A DNA stretch of 64,000 bases from Thunnus maccoyii (taxonomy: Eukaryota; Chordata; Actinopteri; Scombriformes; Scombridae). Position 1 is the stretch's first letter, and the number at the start of each line of letters is the position of its first letter. A program made the position numbers and the translations under genes. The notes under the pieces were generated by a model that ran no database searches, had not been told where the DNA came from, and saw only the letters and a list, made by a program, of their open reading frames with translations. Below, piece by piece: positions 48,601 through 64,000 of this stretch. Location: NCBI RefSeq assembly GCF_910596095.1, contig NC_056536.1, positions 16,262,791 through 16,326,790 of the forward strand, in the 5' to 3' direction.

Positions 48601-51563
48601 AGATGCCCTGATATCTGCTTATAACTACGTTATAGTGTGTTATAAACCATTTGTTAAATGTTTATATACTGCTTAGACATGCTAAATAGGCGTAAAGTGT
48701 TATCATCATAAAAATAACTGAATGAATAATCAAAATGAAAATAATCACCGGGGCCGTAAAGAGGACTAAAATGACTAAAAGCTGAGTGGCCAATAGAAAT
48801 GACTGATATATGGCCATTAACAGGGTTATTGTCTATTAACTATCCCTCTCTTTTACAATTATACAGATTGTTTCATCAGCTTAAATGGATTTCGGGGTTC
48901 ATTCCAAATCAATCTCACTTATATATCATACAATAAACGATAATGTACACGGTATCGTCTCAAATTCAAAGGCTTTATCAGCAAGACTGTTCAACCTGAA
49001 ATAAATTACTCACTAACACAATAACGAGATTCATTATTCACTATTCATGAGTTACAGCCACTGGACGATGTTCGCCTTCCCCTCTGTCTCCCTTCCCTTG
49101 CATGTCCGATTGGGCCATGCAGGCTGATTAAAGCTGGTGGATTGATTTTGGTCTGTAAATCCATGGCAGGGCTGGGAGAAGGAGCTGCCTGCCATGTGGA
49201 GCCGGTGATGAGGTCAGTTGGATCAATGAAGGGGAGTCGGGATAATGAGGAGACCCTGCCGGTGCGGTGGAGCTGCAGCGGCACAACTCCACGCAATTAG
49301 AGCAAATTACAGTAAGAAGAGGAAACTGTATTGTGCGACCAACAAATAGCTCAGGAGCCTGAGTCATCTATATGAGAAATGAGGGGGAGGATGGGGTGAT
49401 ATAAGCTCTCCTCTCAGAGGAAAAAGATACTGAAAAGTATTAAAATAAATCCTATAGGCATATTTTATACTGTATTATATTTTGTAGTGTATTATTCTAT
49501 GTGTTTGTTAAGGGGTAACAGATGCAAATTAGCCAGAAACTAAAGGGTGCACTGTTAACAAGGGAGCGACAAAGAAAGGGGTCAATAGAGAGAAAGAGAG
49601 AGTTAAAAACAACAAAATATGAGCAGGAAGAAAGTGAAAATGGGAATGGAAGCCAAACAGTAAAGCTGCATGTTGTTAAAGTGAAAGCACAAAAAAAAAA
49701 AGAAGAAAGGAAGGAAGAAAGAAAGAAAGCATCTCAAGCTCATTGGGTCGGTCAGAAGGGGTGGCCCAGTGGTCCTATTCAGAGTCTTAATCCCCTACAT
49801 CATGCTGTTCGAGTGGGTGACCCGGGGCAGCATATGGAGGAGAATGCAGGTCACCAGAGTTTCTGAGCTGCCTCATGTCTGTCTGCTCCAGAAAACCTTC
49901 CTGCCCAACAGGATGTCTCTCTGTGCTGCCATCATCCCCCGGCACCAGGCCCACTCCTGCTGGCCAGACCAAAGGTCCACAGTCTGGGATTAAAAAGCAG
50001 GATTTGGTCTGGGGAGGGAATTACAGTCACTACTTTCCTATTACCGCTTTTGGATAAAAGGGGGTGAAAAAAAATATGAGAGCAGAGTAAATACTGCATC
50101 CTCTCATACAAGTGGGTCTGTTATGTAAAGGATTTGTTGTACAGACATGCAGGTTTCTCAGCCATGGTGACCTAGTGGTGTGAAGCTACATCCGAGCACG
50201 AGTGTGGATGGACGGGGATGTGGGCCACATAGAGAAACCATTGTGCAGCGAGCATGAAGGGGAATCAAACAGGTGCCGCAGACTCGTGCTCACAGTATCC
50301 AGGTCAACACACTAAACAGCAGATCCCCGGGGAGATCCACTCTGACACATTGACCCTGTTTTTCACGCTTAGTGTAAATTAACATATGTAGCACAAAGTC
50401 AGCAAAAACAGCAAGTGAAGCGGAATAATCACTGTCTCTCTGCCAGTGAAACATATTAGGCACAGGAATGCTGGGCTGGATGCACTTGTAGATCTGTCAG
50501 TCCCCGACACATGCAAAGATGCATCAGGTGATATAAGAGGAAATCTAGTCAGCAGCCATTTAATGATTCAAAAGAGACTCTGCAGTTCAACAAGTGCACA
50601 CAAAGAGACCATAAGGCTTTATGTCATTAAACACCACTTCCAATGATATCTCCTTTATTCCAATAAGAACAGGGTCATGAAAATGCTCCCAAAAAAAGGA
50701 AAATCTGGAGAACAAATTCAAAGGCGCAGCTCTCCTTTCAGCAGATGCTCTTTACATTCACAGCACATTGCCTAATATCCCAATCTCCTTCATTGCTGCA
50801 GGCAGAATGGAAAGCCATAATAGGCCAGACAGAGGAAAGGTGATCAGTTACCTGAAGTGTCCCACAGACTGAGCTCCACTCGCTGCTCCTCCAGCTCCAG
50901 ACAGGCTGTGTAGTTTTCAAACACCGTGGGCACGTAGGTCTGGGGAGCAATTAGCAACATGGTGCCATTAGTGGGGAGGTGTCAGTCAGTCAGCTACAGG
51001 TAATGGGATTTATCTAGATAATTAGTGCAATACAAAAACCTGCACTGAAGACTCAATCAAATAATAAGCAAATTAAAAATATGTTAAATTTGAGGGAAAT
51101 TCGGATCAATCAATCACTTGAATCACTGCAGCTGCAGGAAATATTCAGTGCAGGCCAGTAAGCACTTAAAATGAAACGGTAACACATTTATAATGATCAT
51201 CCTATGAAAAAGAGATGCAATTTTTTAAAAAAAAAATACCGTAAATGCATACAATATAAACCAAGAGGACGAAATTTTATGAAAATGCGCATGAAAACTG
51301 TCTGCAACAGACGCACCGATTTTTTTTTCTTCCACACTCATTTAATGAGAACTTATCACTTATTATCAACAAAATACAAAACTGCATTATGTGCATAGAT
51401 GTTGATTTCATTTTTCAAACACATGAGCCACATTAAAGCATACCTCTGGATAACAGTCCTTCGCCAGGACTTGCAACATCGCCGTTTTTCCGCATTGAAC
51501 GTCTCCCACAAGAACCAGTTTACATCTCACCACCAGCGGCTGTGTATTTCTCCTTTCCTTCAT
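42629..51563 (-). CDS. rnd1: Rho family GTPase 1 (RND1)
   Basis: Atypical, GTPase-deficient Rho protein that antagonises RhoA, loosens stress fibres and adhesion, and acts with plexins. Coding exons in transcript order are 51444-51563, 50852-50939, 43489-43598, 43194-43328 and 42629-42874, all GT-AG, giving 232 residues, the same length as human RND1. The start [18 protein letters not shown] is RND1-like. The P-loop is [11 protein letters not shown]. The switch II region is [20 protein letters not shown], with Ser in place of the catalytic Gln, which explains the constitutive GTP-bound state of the family. The base motif is [10 protein letters not shown] basic C-terminus ([19 protein letters not shown]) ends in the CAAX box CSVM, predicted to be farnesylated. 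The third intron-separated step (exon 2 to exon 3) spans 7.2 kb and hosts several MITEs. Teleosts can have a and b copies; the suffix is not decided. Confidence 0.96.
43651..44152. mobile_element. fish MITE in the rnd1 large intron
   Basis: Begins with AAAAGTGAAGCCAATGCGGA (from about 43652), sharing AAAAGTGAAGCCA with the terminus of the element at 19421-22196. It contains GGGGGCGACTCCACTGG, a near-perfect fish-repeat phrase AGTCTATGAGAAAATGAC, and ends near TTTTTATACAGTCTATG. No coding capacity. The class is uncertain; identification rests on remembered fish repeats and on the shared terminus. Confidence 0.55.
44153..48019. other. rnd1: rnd1 intron interior
   Basis: Non-coding intronic DNA. 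It contains a short CA run (about 45563-45584) and GTG/CTG trinucleotide runs (about 47585-47615) that create spurious frames. Minus-strand frames such as 45252-45617 have no recognisable domain. Confidence 0.5.
48178..48710. mobile_element. palindromic MITE, middle layer
   Basis: The left arm at 48200-48280 (TTATAAGCAGTACACAAAAA, then TTATAACACACTATAATG) is inverted on the right at 48611-48700 (TTATAGTGTGTTATAAACC, then TATATACTGCTTA). The arms pair over more than 80 bases with scattered mismatches. Non-coding, and it could fold into a long hairpin if transcribed. Its centre is interrupted by another hAT-type MITE. Confidence 0.62.
48333..48480 (+). mobile_element. partial hAT-type MITE, innermost layer
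   Basis: Starts TAAGGGCTGCAACTAACGATTATTTTCATG, the canonical left end of the family, and fades after about 150 bases. The right end was not found, so this is a truncated copy. Confidence 0.6.
48766..49749. other. rnd1: rnd1 intron, no recognised content
   Basis: Intronic DNA with no repeat or exon signature that I can identify. Confidence 0.4.
49750..49990 (+). repeat. possible tRNA-derived SINE head
   Basis: TGGCCCAGTGG (about 49762-49772) fits the tRNA A-box consensus. CTGTTCGAGTGG, about 45 bases downstream, resembles a degenerate B-box. Together they suggest a pol III promoter of a tRNA-derived SINE, preceded by a purine-rich GAAA/GGAA run (49690-49730). No recognisable SINE tail was found, so this is tentative. 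Confidence 0.25.
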
Positions 51564-51733
51564 GGTGTTAGTAAAACTCCAGCGCTTTAGCAGAAAAATG
51601 TCAAAAAGAAAAAAAAAGAAGAAAAAACAAGCAGCAGAACAACCCAGAAAATGTCCCTGTATGGTCGAGCGTCCCGGTGTTTCGCTTTCGGAGGATGCCC
51701 GCAGTTGATCTGATTGAATTTGCCACTGCGGCT

Positions 51734-51740
51734 CTTTATA
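51734..51740 (-). promoter_or_regulatory. rnd1: TATA box of rnd1
   Basis: TATAAAG on the minus strand, about 170 bases before the rnd1 ATG, which would place the transcription start near 51705. An inverted CCAAT motif lies 15 bases further upstream. Confidence 0.6.
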
Positions 51741-51754
51741 CAGGCGCGCAGCAG

Positions 51755-51759
51755 CCAAT
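51755..51759 (+). promoter_or_regulatory. rnd1: CCAAT box (inverted relative to rnd1)
   Basis: CCAAT on the plus strand, that is ATTGG in the direction of rnd1 transcription, upstream of the TATA box. NF-Y works in either orientation. Inferred from motif and spacing. Confidence 0.45.
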
Positions 51760-54465
51760 AGGAGCTCACCATTCCACAGGCTCTCTAACATCCCTTTACT
51801 GCACTCACTGATGCTCTCAGAGAGCAAAAACAACTTATTTTGTACACGATGATACAACGTTGTGCTGCGTTAAAAAAAAACAGGATTTGAACACATATTT
51901 TGTTCAGATGGCTGCAAGTTTAATAGATATATATATTTATTTATGTTTTCTTGTAAGATAAACCAAACCCCAATATCATGGACAAATAATTCCAGCTCCT
52001 TCTCCAAGAATTAAATGTCAAACTGTCTTAACATAAAATTAATTCAGGGTTCATGAAACAGAGCAGTTAGACCGCAGACTTCTGTTTTGTCACCTGTGGG
52101 TCTTGTCACTTGGCCTGCTGCAAATTAATTGATTAGATTGACTTGACTCCCTGGATCAATGGCATACCACTGGCTGAAGACAATGGGACTGATAGACCAA
52201 TCCAAGGTGGACTAATGAGTTTACTTTAATCTGCACTACAGAGTTAAGTCAATTTTATCCAAACAACTCAGCTTCCTCTGTTTGAAAATGATCCACCATC
52301 TTCTACAACTGCTCATGAACTCCTTGTCTCAGATTTAGATGGTTAAACAAAGTATGTGGAGGGTAATATATCACCGGAATGAGACAAATTAGCACTGAAA
52401 CTTGTCTGATTTCTCATAGAAGGTTATTTATTCCACTTAAATCCAACATTTCTTACTGGTTACAGTTAATCAAAGCCACCCACATCCACAGACAGATAAG
52501 ATTTAAAGAGTGTTTGAGTGAATGTTTTCTGATCAAAGGGCAGTCTGATCTGTGTCAGTGTGGTGTTCAAGTGTAATACCACCATGTTGACATGTGGCGG
52601 GTTGGTGTGAGGCCCCCTGATAGGTGACCAGCTATCGGCCGGCTACAGGGTCAAGTCAGAGGTCTTTCCTCTCACTTGCGCTGGTCAAATCCCTGGAGAC
52701 ACACACTGACTTTCACACCCTGAAGGTTATTACTGTATGGAAACAGCATCTCATTGTTAGGAGGAGGAGAATTAAAAGATAAAAGTCAATTAACCATCCT
52801 CCCCTGTGTCTGGCAGTCTACTGGCTAATTTACTTACTGTTGCCAATCAGAGCCCTTGCAGTTTTTGCCCCAGCGGGTCAAAGCAATTTGCTTTTGTTCA
52901 CAAACAGCCCGTAGCATTCACCCCTCATGCTGGGACCTGTCTGCGTTTTACAGCCCACTATGTCTTGTTGTCATCATACACAGCTCTGATTGTGGAGGTT
53001 ATTGTGTCTGCACACTGTGGAGAAAATGTCTTTTGTATTGTTCTTTGCATTTCATTACCGTCAACAACAAAAACAACATCAGACCAAGTGTGCTTTGAGT
53101 CTTTATTAGTAGAAAGCTTCTCTGTGATTAGAGCAAGCTGTGATTTTACACCAGTCTTGTTATAAAATAACACATCTTAATCAGTGGTGGAAAAAAAGTG
53201 GTTGCAAGGTAATTTTATCATTTTAAAAATGTTGTAAATAAAACAATAGTTTTGAGATTTCCCTCAGATTTAGGGTATTTTAAAATACATTCAAATAATA
53301 TATGAAATCTCTGAATCAAATGAAAAGCAAGAAAATTATACATAATATTCCCCCTCCAGATATTTTTAAAACTCATCTTAAGTCCTATCTTTGGCCTTTT
53401 AATTGTCTTTTTTTTTGTTTTTTTATCTGTTATTTACTTCTTCTCTGTGCAATCTTGTGATGTTTTCTGGATTTTATCCAAATTTTATTAATTTTATCCT
53501 ACACTTTTATTAATTTTCCCATTGATTCTCATAATCATGTCTGTGTTTTTAGTTGACTGTAATTCTCAGTCAACATTGGTTGTTTTTAAATGTACTCTAA
53601 ATTAAAGCTTGGATGAAAAGTTGCAAACTGAACTCTCTCTAACCCTTCTAAACTAACTGCAGTGCATACATATAGATGCTTACTGTATATACTGTTACTC
53701 TTACGGGACAGAGGGAGAGAGACAGGTGGCTGTGAATAATCATCAGACATAAAAGTGACACCTTCCAATATGGCTGATACTAGAGGATGAGAAGGAGGGG
53801 GGAGGAGGAGGCTGGGGAGGATACTGCCAGGATATCACACCTTGATATATTAGACGTTGGTAATTAACATCAACACAATGAAAGAGAGTGGCAGCAGTCT
53901 ACACACAGCATCTCAGGAAAATAGACAAAAGCTGAGTCACTGGCTTTCTCACAAGATTCTCAGACGTTTGAAAATGTTAACTTGGAGACATCCTCATTTT
54001 TACTGCCACAAACTCATCAGCAGATGGTGTTGTAACCCGGGATTTCTAGCACCAATTTCACACACACGTGATAGGCTAGACTTACACATGAGGCAGCAGT
54101 TTGCACTTTTTCACGAGTGTGTCTGGGAGGAACGTGTTCGACGTACAGTAACCAAAGAGGGAAGTGATTTTGAAACACGGCAGATGGTGCATAATGATCA
54201 TGTCCAGATAAGAAATAGAGCACAGTCTGAATCTGAATGTGTGTCATATGGGTGCAGTTACATAGGATTTGAATGTAATTAATCAACAACAGCATATACG
54301 GACTGATGAAGGAGTCTTTGTGTGTTTCACATGTATTGGGATATGACACCTCTCAACCTTCCTTATCATACAAAACTTGGTTGAAGGGAAGTCTGTTTAA
54401 AATATAGTTGTGAAGGCACCCAAACCTTCACCTCTATGTGATTGTTGAATATCTGATTCCAATTC
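51760..54465. other. intergenic spacer upstream of rnd1
   Basis: About 2.7 kb without recognised genes. The longest open frame here (53857-54282, plus) has no domain, no splice partners and irregular composition. Distal rnd1 control elements may be present but are not recognisable by eye. Confidence 0.45.
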
Positions 54466-54469
54466 AATG

Positions 54470-55110
54470 GGCTTAATTATGCTGCTATAACAGCCTCCAC
54501 TCTTCTGGGAAAGCTTCTCACAAGATTTTGGATCCCGGCTGCGGGGATTTGCTCTCACTCAGCCAAGAGAACATTAGTGAGGTCAGGAAATGATGTTGGG
54601 CAATAAGGCCTGGTTCACAGTCAATGCACCTCTTCCAATTAAGTTCTTCTACTTGAAACTGGGAGAACAATTTTCTTTATGGACCCCACTTTATGCACAA
54701 GGGCACTGTTGCAACAGGAAAGAGCCTTCAACAGACTGTTGCCATGAAGTTGAAAGCACACTGTTGTCTGAAATATGATTGTATGCTGATGCATTAAAGG
54801 ACAGGTTCACAATTTTTCAAGTCCATCCTAAAATTATTAGCTAAACTTTAGTTTATTTAGTACATTGTTATTCAAAAGAAGGGCTGTTGATTTTGTCCCT
54901 CATCACTTACATTGTAAGCACTTTTGGAGGGGATCTTTTAATGATTACAGGAAGAAAAACATGTGTCAGTGTTCATGTGGGCACCTGTCTATTGTTTTAA
55001 GGCAGACTTGAAAAAATTGTGAGCCTATCCTTTGATATTTCCTTAAATTGGAACTGAGGGGCCAAACCCAAACCAAGAAATACTTCCTCAGACCAAAAGT
55101 ACACAAAAGT
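54470..55110. mobile_element. old DNA-transposon remnant, split by a MITE
   Basis: The segment around CTATAACAGCCTCCACTCTT (from about 54486) to GTATGCTGATGCATTA (about 54781-54796), and then GAACTGAGGGGCCAAACCC (about 55050-55068), follows the order of a common fish repeat as I remember it. The two pieces are separated by the MITE at 54794-55035. No transposase frame survives. Classification rests on memory and is weak. Confidence 0.4.
54794..55035. mobile_element. MITE with TTAA-type terminus
   Basis: Left end TTAAAGGACAGGTTCACAA with TTTTTCAAGTC, and right end GACTTGAAAAAATTGTGAGC with CTATCCTTTGA, are inverted repeats of about 30 bp with few mismatches. The interior keeps CATCACTTACATTGTAAG, known from a widespread fish palindromic MITE. 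The left TTAA suggests a piggyBac-like target, although the right copy is mutated to TTGA. It splits an older element. Confidence 0.62.
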
Positions 55111-55152
55111 ACATACTGTACCTTTAGCCAGATACTACCAGGACACAATTAA

Positions 55153-55558
55153 AGGGTAATTTAACCCAAATTACAAAAATATAACTTTTCATTCATCTGT
55201 AGTTTTGGATTTAATTTTCCCAGGTCTGGAGATTTGTGTAAAATTTCTGCTTCCAACCAAAGTAATGAGTGTTTTTTGTGGTATTACCCGAACTGAAAAC
55301 TTACATTTAAATACAAAATTCAACAGGAATGTGTTTTTTTTTCTAGAAATAGTGTCCCAGTCACTTGGCATACCTCACTGCACAGTTTTTACGGGGACTA
55401 TTTCTTCCATTGAGAACAGAGACGTCTGTGGAGGCAGAAATCTAAGAGCCATATATCTCAAAAACAGTCCAGATAAAACCAGAACTGGCCCATGGATTTA
55501 TATTACAAGAGATAAGTGAGAAAATGTGTTTTCTTAAGGAATTTGGGTGAACTGATCC
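55153..55558. mobile_element. MITE flanked by TTAA on both sides
   Basis: TTAA lies immediately outside both ends (55149-55152 and 55559-55562). The ends AGGGTAATTTAACCCAAATT and, inverted, AGGATCAGTTCACCCAAATT agree at 16 of 20 positions. The TTAA duplication is the signature of piggyBac-type transposition. Non-coding, about 406 bp. Confidence 0.65.
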
Positions 55559-55562
55559 TTAA

Positions 55563-58500
55563 AATATGAATTTTGAAGCAAGATAAAAGCCATAATCTAC
55601 TCTGTTTTACATGGGACTGATTATTCTACAGCATCAGTATAACCTGATGCTATTCTGCCCTCTGTTGGTGATATTATGAATCTTTGAGGTAAAAATAAAA
55701 TCACCAGACACACAAATATTACTTAAATCTTGTTTTATTCACCCCCTTTTTCAAATGTGCTATTGACAAAGATGCACCCTGTACACGTCATCATCAGACA
55801 CTGTTGGACATCGTTCATCTTGTCGACTTCTCAGAAACCACGGGACATGTTGACATCATCATTAGACCAGACAGCTTGTTCAGTATTGGAGGTGGGTACA
55901 GCAAAACGTTTAGTGCATTTATTGCATCGTAAAGCAGACATATAAATGATAGTAGTGCAACTATACCCCATCATAACTGAGGAGGTATCTTGATAGTCTC
56001 AGCTAGTGTCTCGTCAATGCTAGACTTTGTATTGCATACAGAATTTAGGCAAGTGAAACGCAATCAGAAATGATAATTATAAAAAATTGTGCTTTGGGTG
56101 TCCAAAGAATTTTTGTATAAATTTCCTGCAATAAAAATTAAGCAAATAGGAGGAGCTGATTTTTTTTTATTTATTTTTTAATCGAAAGAAGGTAAATTGT
56201 TCTCTGTGTTTCATTAAGTAGAAGTTATACATCTCAAACCTGGTCCTTCAGAAATGAATGTGGGTGTCAGTGGAAGCAATCTTTACGGTGGTCCTAAATA
56301 ACTGCAGTGCATCATTCTAAAAAGAGAGGAAAATACATATAAACACATGCTTTCTGAGGCGTTGAATACACAGCACCAGTCAAAAGTTTGGACACACTTT
56401 CCCATTCAAGTGAATGAGAAAGTGTGTCCAAATTTCTGACTGGTGCTGTAGAATTATGTGCTGTGACTAAAACCCTTCTACTTTCTGTCAGCATTTGTCA
56501 TTTCTGTGCAATAATATCTGCATATTGAATATACAGTATGTACAATTAAGCCTTGATAATGCATATATGTGATTGGTTATGTAGGTCATTTACTCTGAAG
56601 AGTGAACGGCTCATGTGAGGATGGTCCTAAAAAGCCCTTCTGATGAAACAGGAATACAATATGTCATGCACGTACATTAGATTATTTACAAATGTGGTAC
56701 TGTATGTTAGCTGAATTGTATAGTTTCATGATAAAAGCATTAAAGTGAGAATCTGAGATGCATTCATTGCATTGTGGGCCTACAATGTGAAATGGAGGCA
56801 AATTGATTATTAAATAAAAATAAGAGAGATGATTGGTGGCTGTGGAAAGTTTGGATGGAAGCTTTTGATATTTGCAGCCAAGATATTTAACAAATCTTAT
56901 GACTGAAAGTTGTGCATTTTCTAAAATCATGTGGATGTATATTTAATGTATATCTGGCAGTTTGTTTGCATTGATCAGATAAATAAGCAGTGGATACAAG
57001 ACCATCAGTAACATAAATATACCACCAGAGGTCGCCCTCCATGTACTTACAAGCCTACATGTACTGATTTTTTAGCTGTTAACTGTTTATGCCAAAACAT
57101 AACAAAACAATATATCGGGCTTATTAGGATTAGCACAGTGTGTAGTAGAGGGTTTATACAAATGGCTACTTCTTTTTCACAGAGCAACAAACTCCTGAAG
57201 CTCAGTTGATACCTAAAGTCACCCTGATGAACACCCCGTAGGGTTGAAATGTTGCCTTTTTGAGTCAAATAATTTTTTAGGAGCTAAAATTGAGTGTACA
57301 GACAGTGTGCAGCGTTCTTAAACTCAAAACTGAAACTGGGAGTCTTTAGTCTACCCACTTCTCCAGTTACCACTACAACACTGAGTAGTAATAATGTTTA
57401 AAATGTAAATATGATATAGTAAAAAAAATAAATAAAATGCAGTTATGTTCCCGACTATCTGGGTTACAGTGATGTGTTTATTTTAGTTAAGTGCTAATAT
57501 CACCAAGAATCCTATAAAGCACACATGTTGAAGCAACATTTAGTTGCATTATTAATCTGTACATCTATTATCTTTGGAAATTATACAGTGATGTGTTTGG
57601 TGCTGATAGCAATTATTGTTTAAAAAACATAATGTACAACATCTGGTTACTCCAGAAAAGGACGGAGGCCTTGCTGAAGTCTTACAGTTTGGTGTCAGGA
57701 AACAATAACTAATAAATACCAGATGTACCAAATCTGAAAGCTTGAGACAGAAAAAATGCCTTAATTTTGTCCCTTTTTGGAGTAACCTTACTCATATCAC
57801 CAGATGTTGTATATTTTTGTTTTTATGTTGTTATGCTACAAGTTATATTTCTGAGTGGATCACATTGTGTCAGAGAGAAGAATTTTAATTAATTTCTTTG
57901 GGATATAAAATTCAACCCTACAGTTCAGCAATTGACATACTGTACATGATTACTGTAGTGGAATTGATGAAATATGATTCATTATAATCATATTTTAGTC
58001 TAAATGTGACTTGGTGATTTGTTTTATGTATAATTTATACCTGCTTGTCTTGGGAAACTATCAGTGATTTCAAGAAGCACATTGTTTTCTCTGGTTACTA
58101 TTGAATTGCATTTTCATTTTAGTTATGAGATTTGCCACCGTCTCCCAAAGCCAACACACCAGCATTTATACATTCACAGCTGTGACAAAGATGCATATAG
58201 ACTGTAGATGTGCAACTCTGTGCTTGTCATGCATGGGTTTTGCATTACTGTTGCAGACAGATATGTGATCAGCTTTACTGAGAGCTGAGATATGAATTAT
58301 AGATATTAATATAGATAGTTACTGTAAAAAAAATAAATGGAAAGAATAATTTAAAAAAAGGCTACTGCATAAACAAGGAAAGAAAGCACGTGATAAAGGA
58401 AGAGAAAAGTTTTCATTTTCCATGTGTGTCCCAACTCCGGTGACACCACGTTGACTCTGTTAGAAACTATTGTGCCTTTCAGAAAACATTTGGTTAAATT

Positions 58501-58775
58501 GGAATCACAGCTCACAGAGAGCTACAGAGATGGAAGACATACAGAATTGGTTTTCTGTCACTCTCTGAACTCTTTGGAGAGGGGCAGAGAAAGGAAACCC
58601 TGGGAAGCTTCTCATATTCATGTTTTGTGTTATACTGACAGCTTTGCTACAGTACTGTACGCTATCATATTACCTGATTTCACAGGTGTGAATCATTTGT
58701 CTATGATGAGAGCTGAATCAGCCTATCTGTGTCTAGGACGTCCACCTCTGGGTGTCTGAACACACATGGGCTGGC
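55563..58775. other. cacnb3: cacnb3 downstream or 3'UTR region
   Basis: No protein-coding signal was recognised. A/T-rich; minus-strand AATAAA motifs occur at about 57477 and 55733 and could end cacnb3 transcripts. Apart from the Tc1-type palindrome near 56370, few repeats are recognised, which would fit a 3'UTR. This is inference. Confidence 0.35.
56370..56448. mobile_element. Tc1/mariner-type palindromic MITE (hairpin)
   Basis: Two 39-base arms, left starting ACAGCACCAGTCAAAAGTTT and right ending ACTGGTGCTGT, are inverted copies with three mismatches and a one-base centre. The sequence CCAGTCAAAAGTTTGGACAC is the familiar terminus of fish Tc1-like elements. A TA dinucleotide is present next to both ends (two extra bases on the left). 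It is the shortest, cleanest hairpin in the window. Confidence 0.75.
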
Positions 58776-59102
58776 TCAGCTTTGCCAGGTGGGGGACGTG
58801 ACTTTCAGTGTGAGAGCACCGAGTTGGGAACAAGGTCGGGGGGGGAAGCAGGGTGAGGGAAGGTGGCGTGCAGTGGCTGCACTGTTATACTGGTTTTTGT
58901 TACCAGTAGGCGTGCAGCTGTAGAAAGCGGCCCTGAGTTGTCGCGTGGCGGTGGGAGCAGGGAGCTCTTTCCGAGGGGGCAGCAGTGAGGTGGAGGCTCC
59001 TCTGTCTGTTGTGGTGCTGGTCATATCTTCCTCCTCCTCCTGCTCCTCTCCTTGTTTTTGTTGCTCCTCGTCCTCCAGCTCACCAACCTCCTCTTCCTCT
59101 CA

Positions 59103-64000
<4,898 letters not shown>

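Larger units (their letters stand above)
48020..48765 (-). mobile_element. hAT-type MITE, outer layer of a three-level nest
   Basis: The left part (48020-48172) has GTTGAAACAATTAGTCGATT and AAAAATGCCAAACGTTTCCTGG. The right end (48720-48765) has AATCAAAATGAAAATAATCA. Both fit the family seen at 23319-23582 in the reverse sense. The middle is occupied by a palindromic MITE. Boundaries are approximate. Confidence 0.5.

Noticed and set aside
53857-54282. 141-codon plus-strand frame upstream of rnd1
   Set aside because: No recognisable motif, no splice partners, composition like the surrounding spacer.
57170-57270. Phrase resembling 'CCTGATGAA...GTTGAAATGTTGCC' seen at some fish LINE 3' ends
   Set aside because: Too short and degenerate to call an element without a library search.

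Overview
The window is vertebrate, almost certainly teleost, nuclear DNA. Genes are split into short exons with GT-AG introns. The longest unbroken stretches of coding sequence are fish orthologues of mammalian proteins, and the spacers are full of fish-type MITEs, L1/Tx1-like LINE remnants and microsatellites. The repeat content fits a spiny-rayed fish; I cannot name the species. Five protein-coding genes are supported, four of them with complete coding exons.

Left part (1-24 kb). ptges3 (p23 co-chaperone, minus strand, 2429-5151) has eight coding exons and a long 3'UTR towards the window start. It is followed by an internally deleted LINE carrying only ORF1, flanked by a perfect 12-bp target-site duplication (5425-6537), and by an intronless, broken metallothionein copy (about 7010-7182). 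After a repeat-bearing spacer come two tandem plus-strand deltex-type E3 ligase genes. The first is a full-length dtx3 (12729-15638). The second is a compact 197-aa paralogue with only RING and DTC domains (18881-24035). Its first intron holds an L1/Tx1 LINE inserted into a MITE.

Middle (24-39.9 kb). No gene was found. This part holds a LINE fragment, an unclassified interspersed element and several microsatellites.

Right part (39.9-64 kb). rnd1, an atypical Rho GTPase, lies on the minus strand (CDS 42629-51563) with a 3'UTR of about 2.7 kb and a TATA plus CCAAT promoter. Further right, also on the minus strand, is the 3' two-thirds of cacnb3, a voltage-gated calcium channel beta subunit (59103 to beyond 64000), whose N-terminal exons lie outside the window. 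The spacer between them holds nested MITEs and a Tc1-type palindrome.

The genes are not one pathway. PTGES3, DTX3, RND1 and CACNB3 are all on human 12q13-q14, so the window looks like a compacted block of that conserved linkage group. The observations most worth checking are the RING-DTC-only deltex next to dtx3, a shortened and diverged loop in the guanylate-kinase domain of cacnb3, the ORF1-only LINE with intact ends, and the layered MITE insertions.
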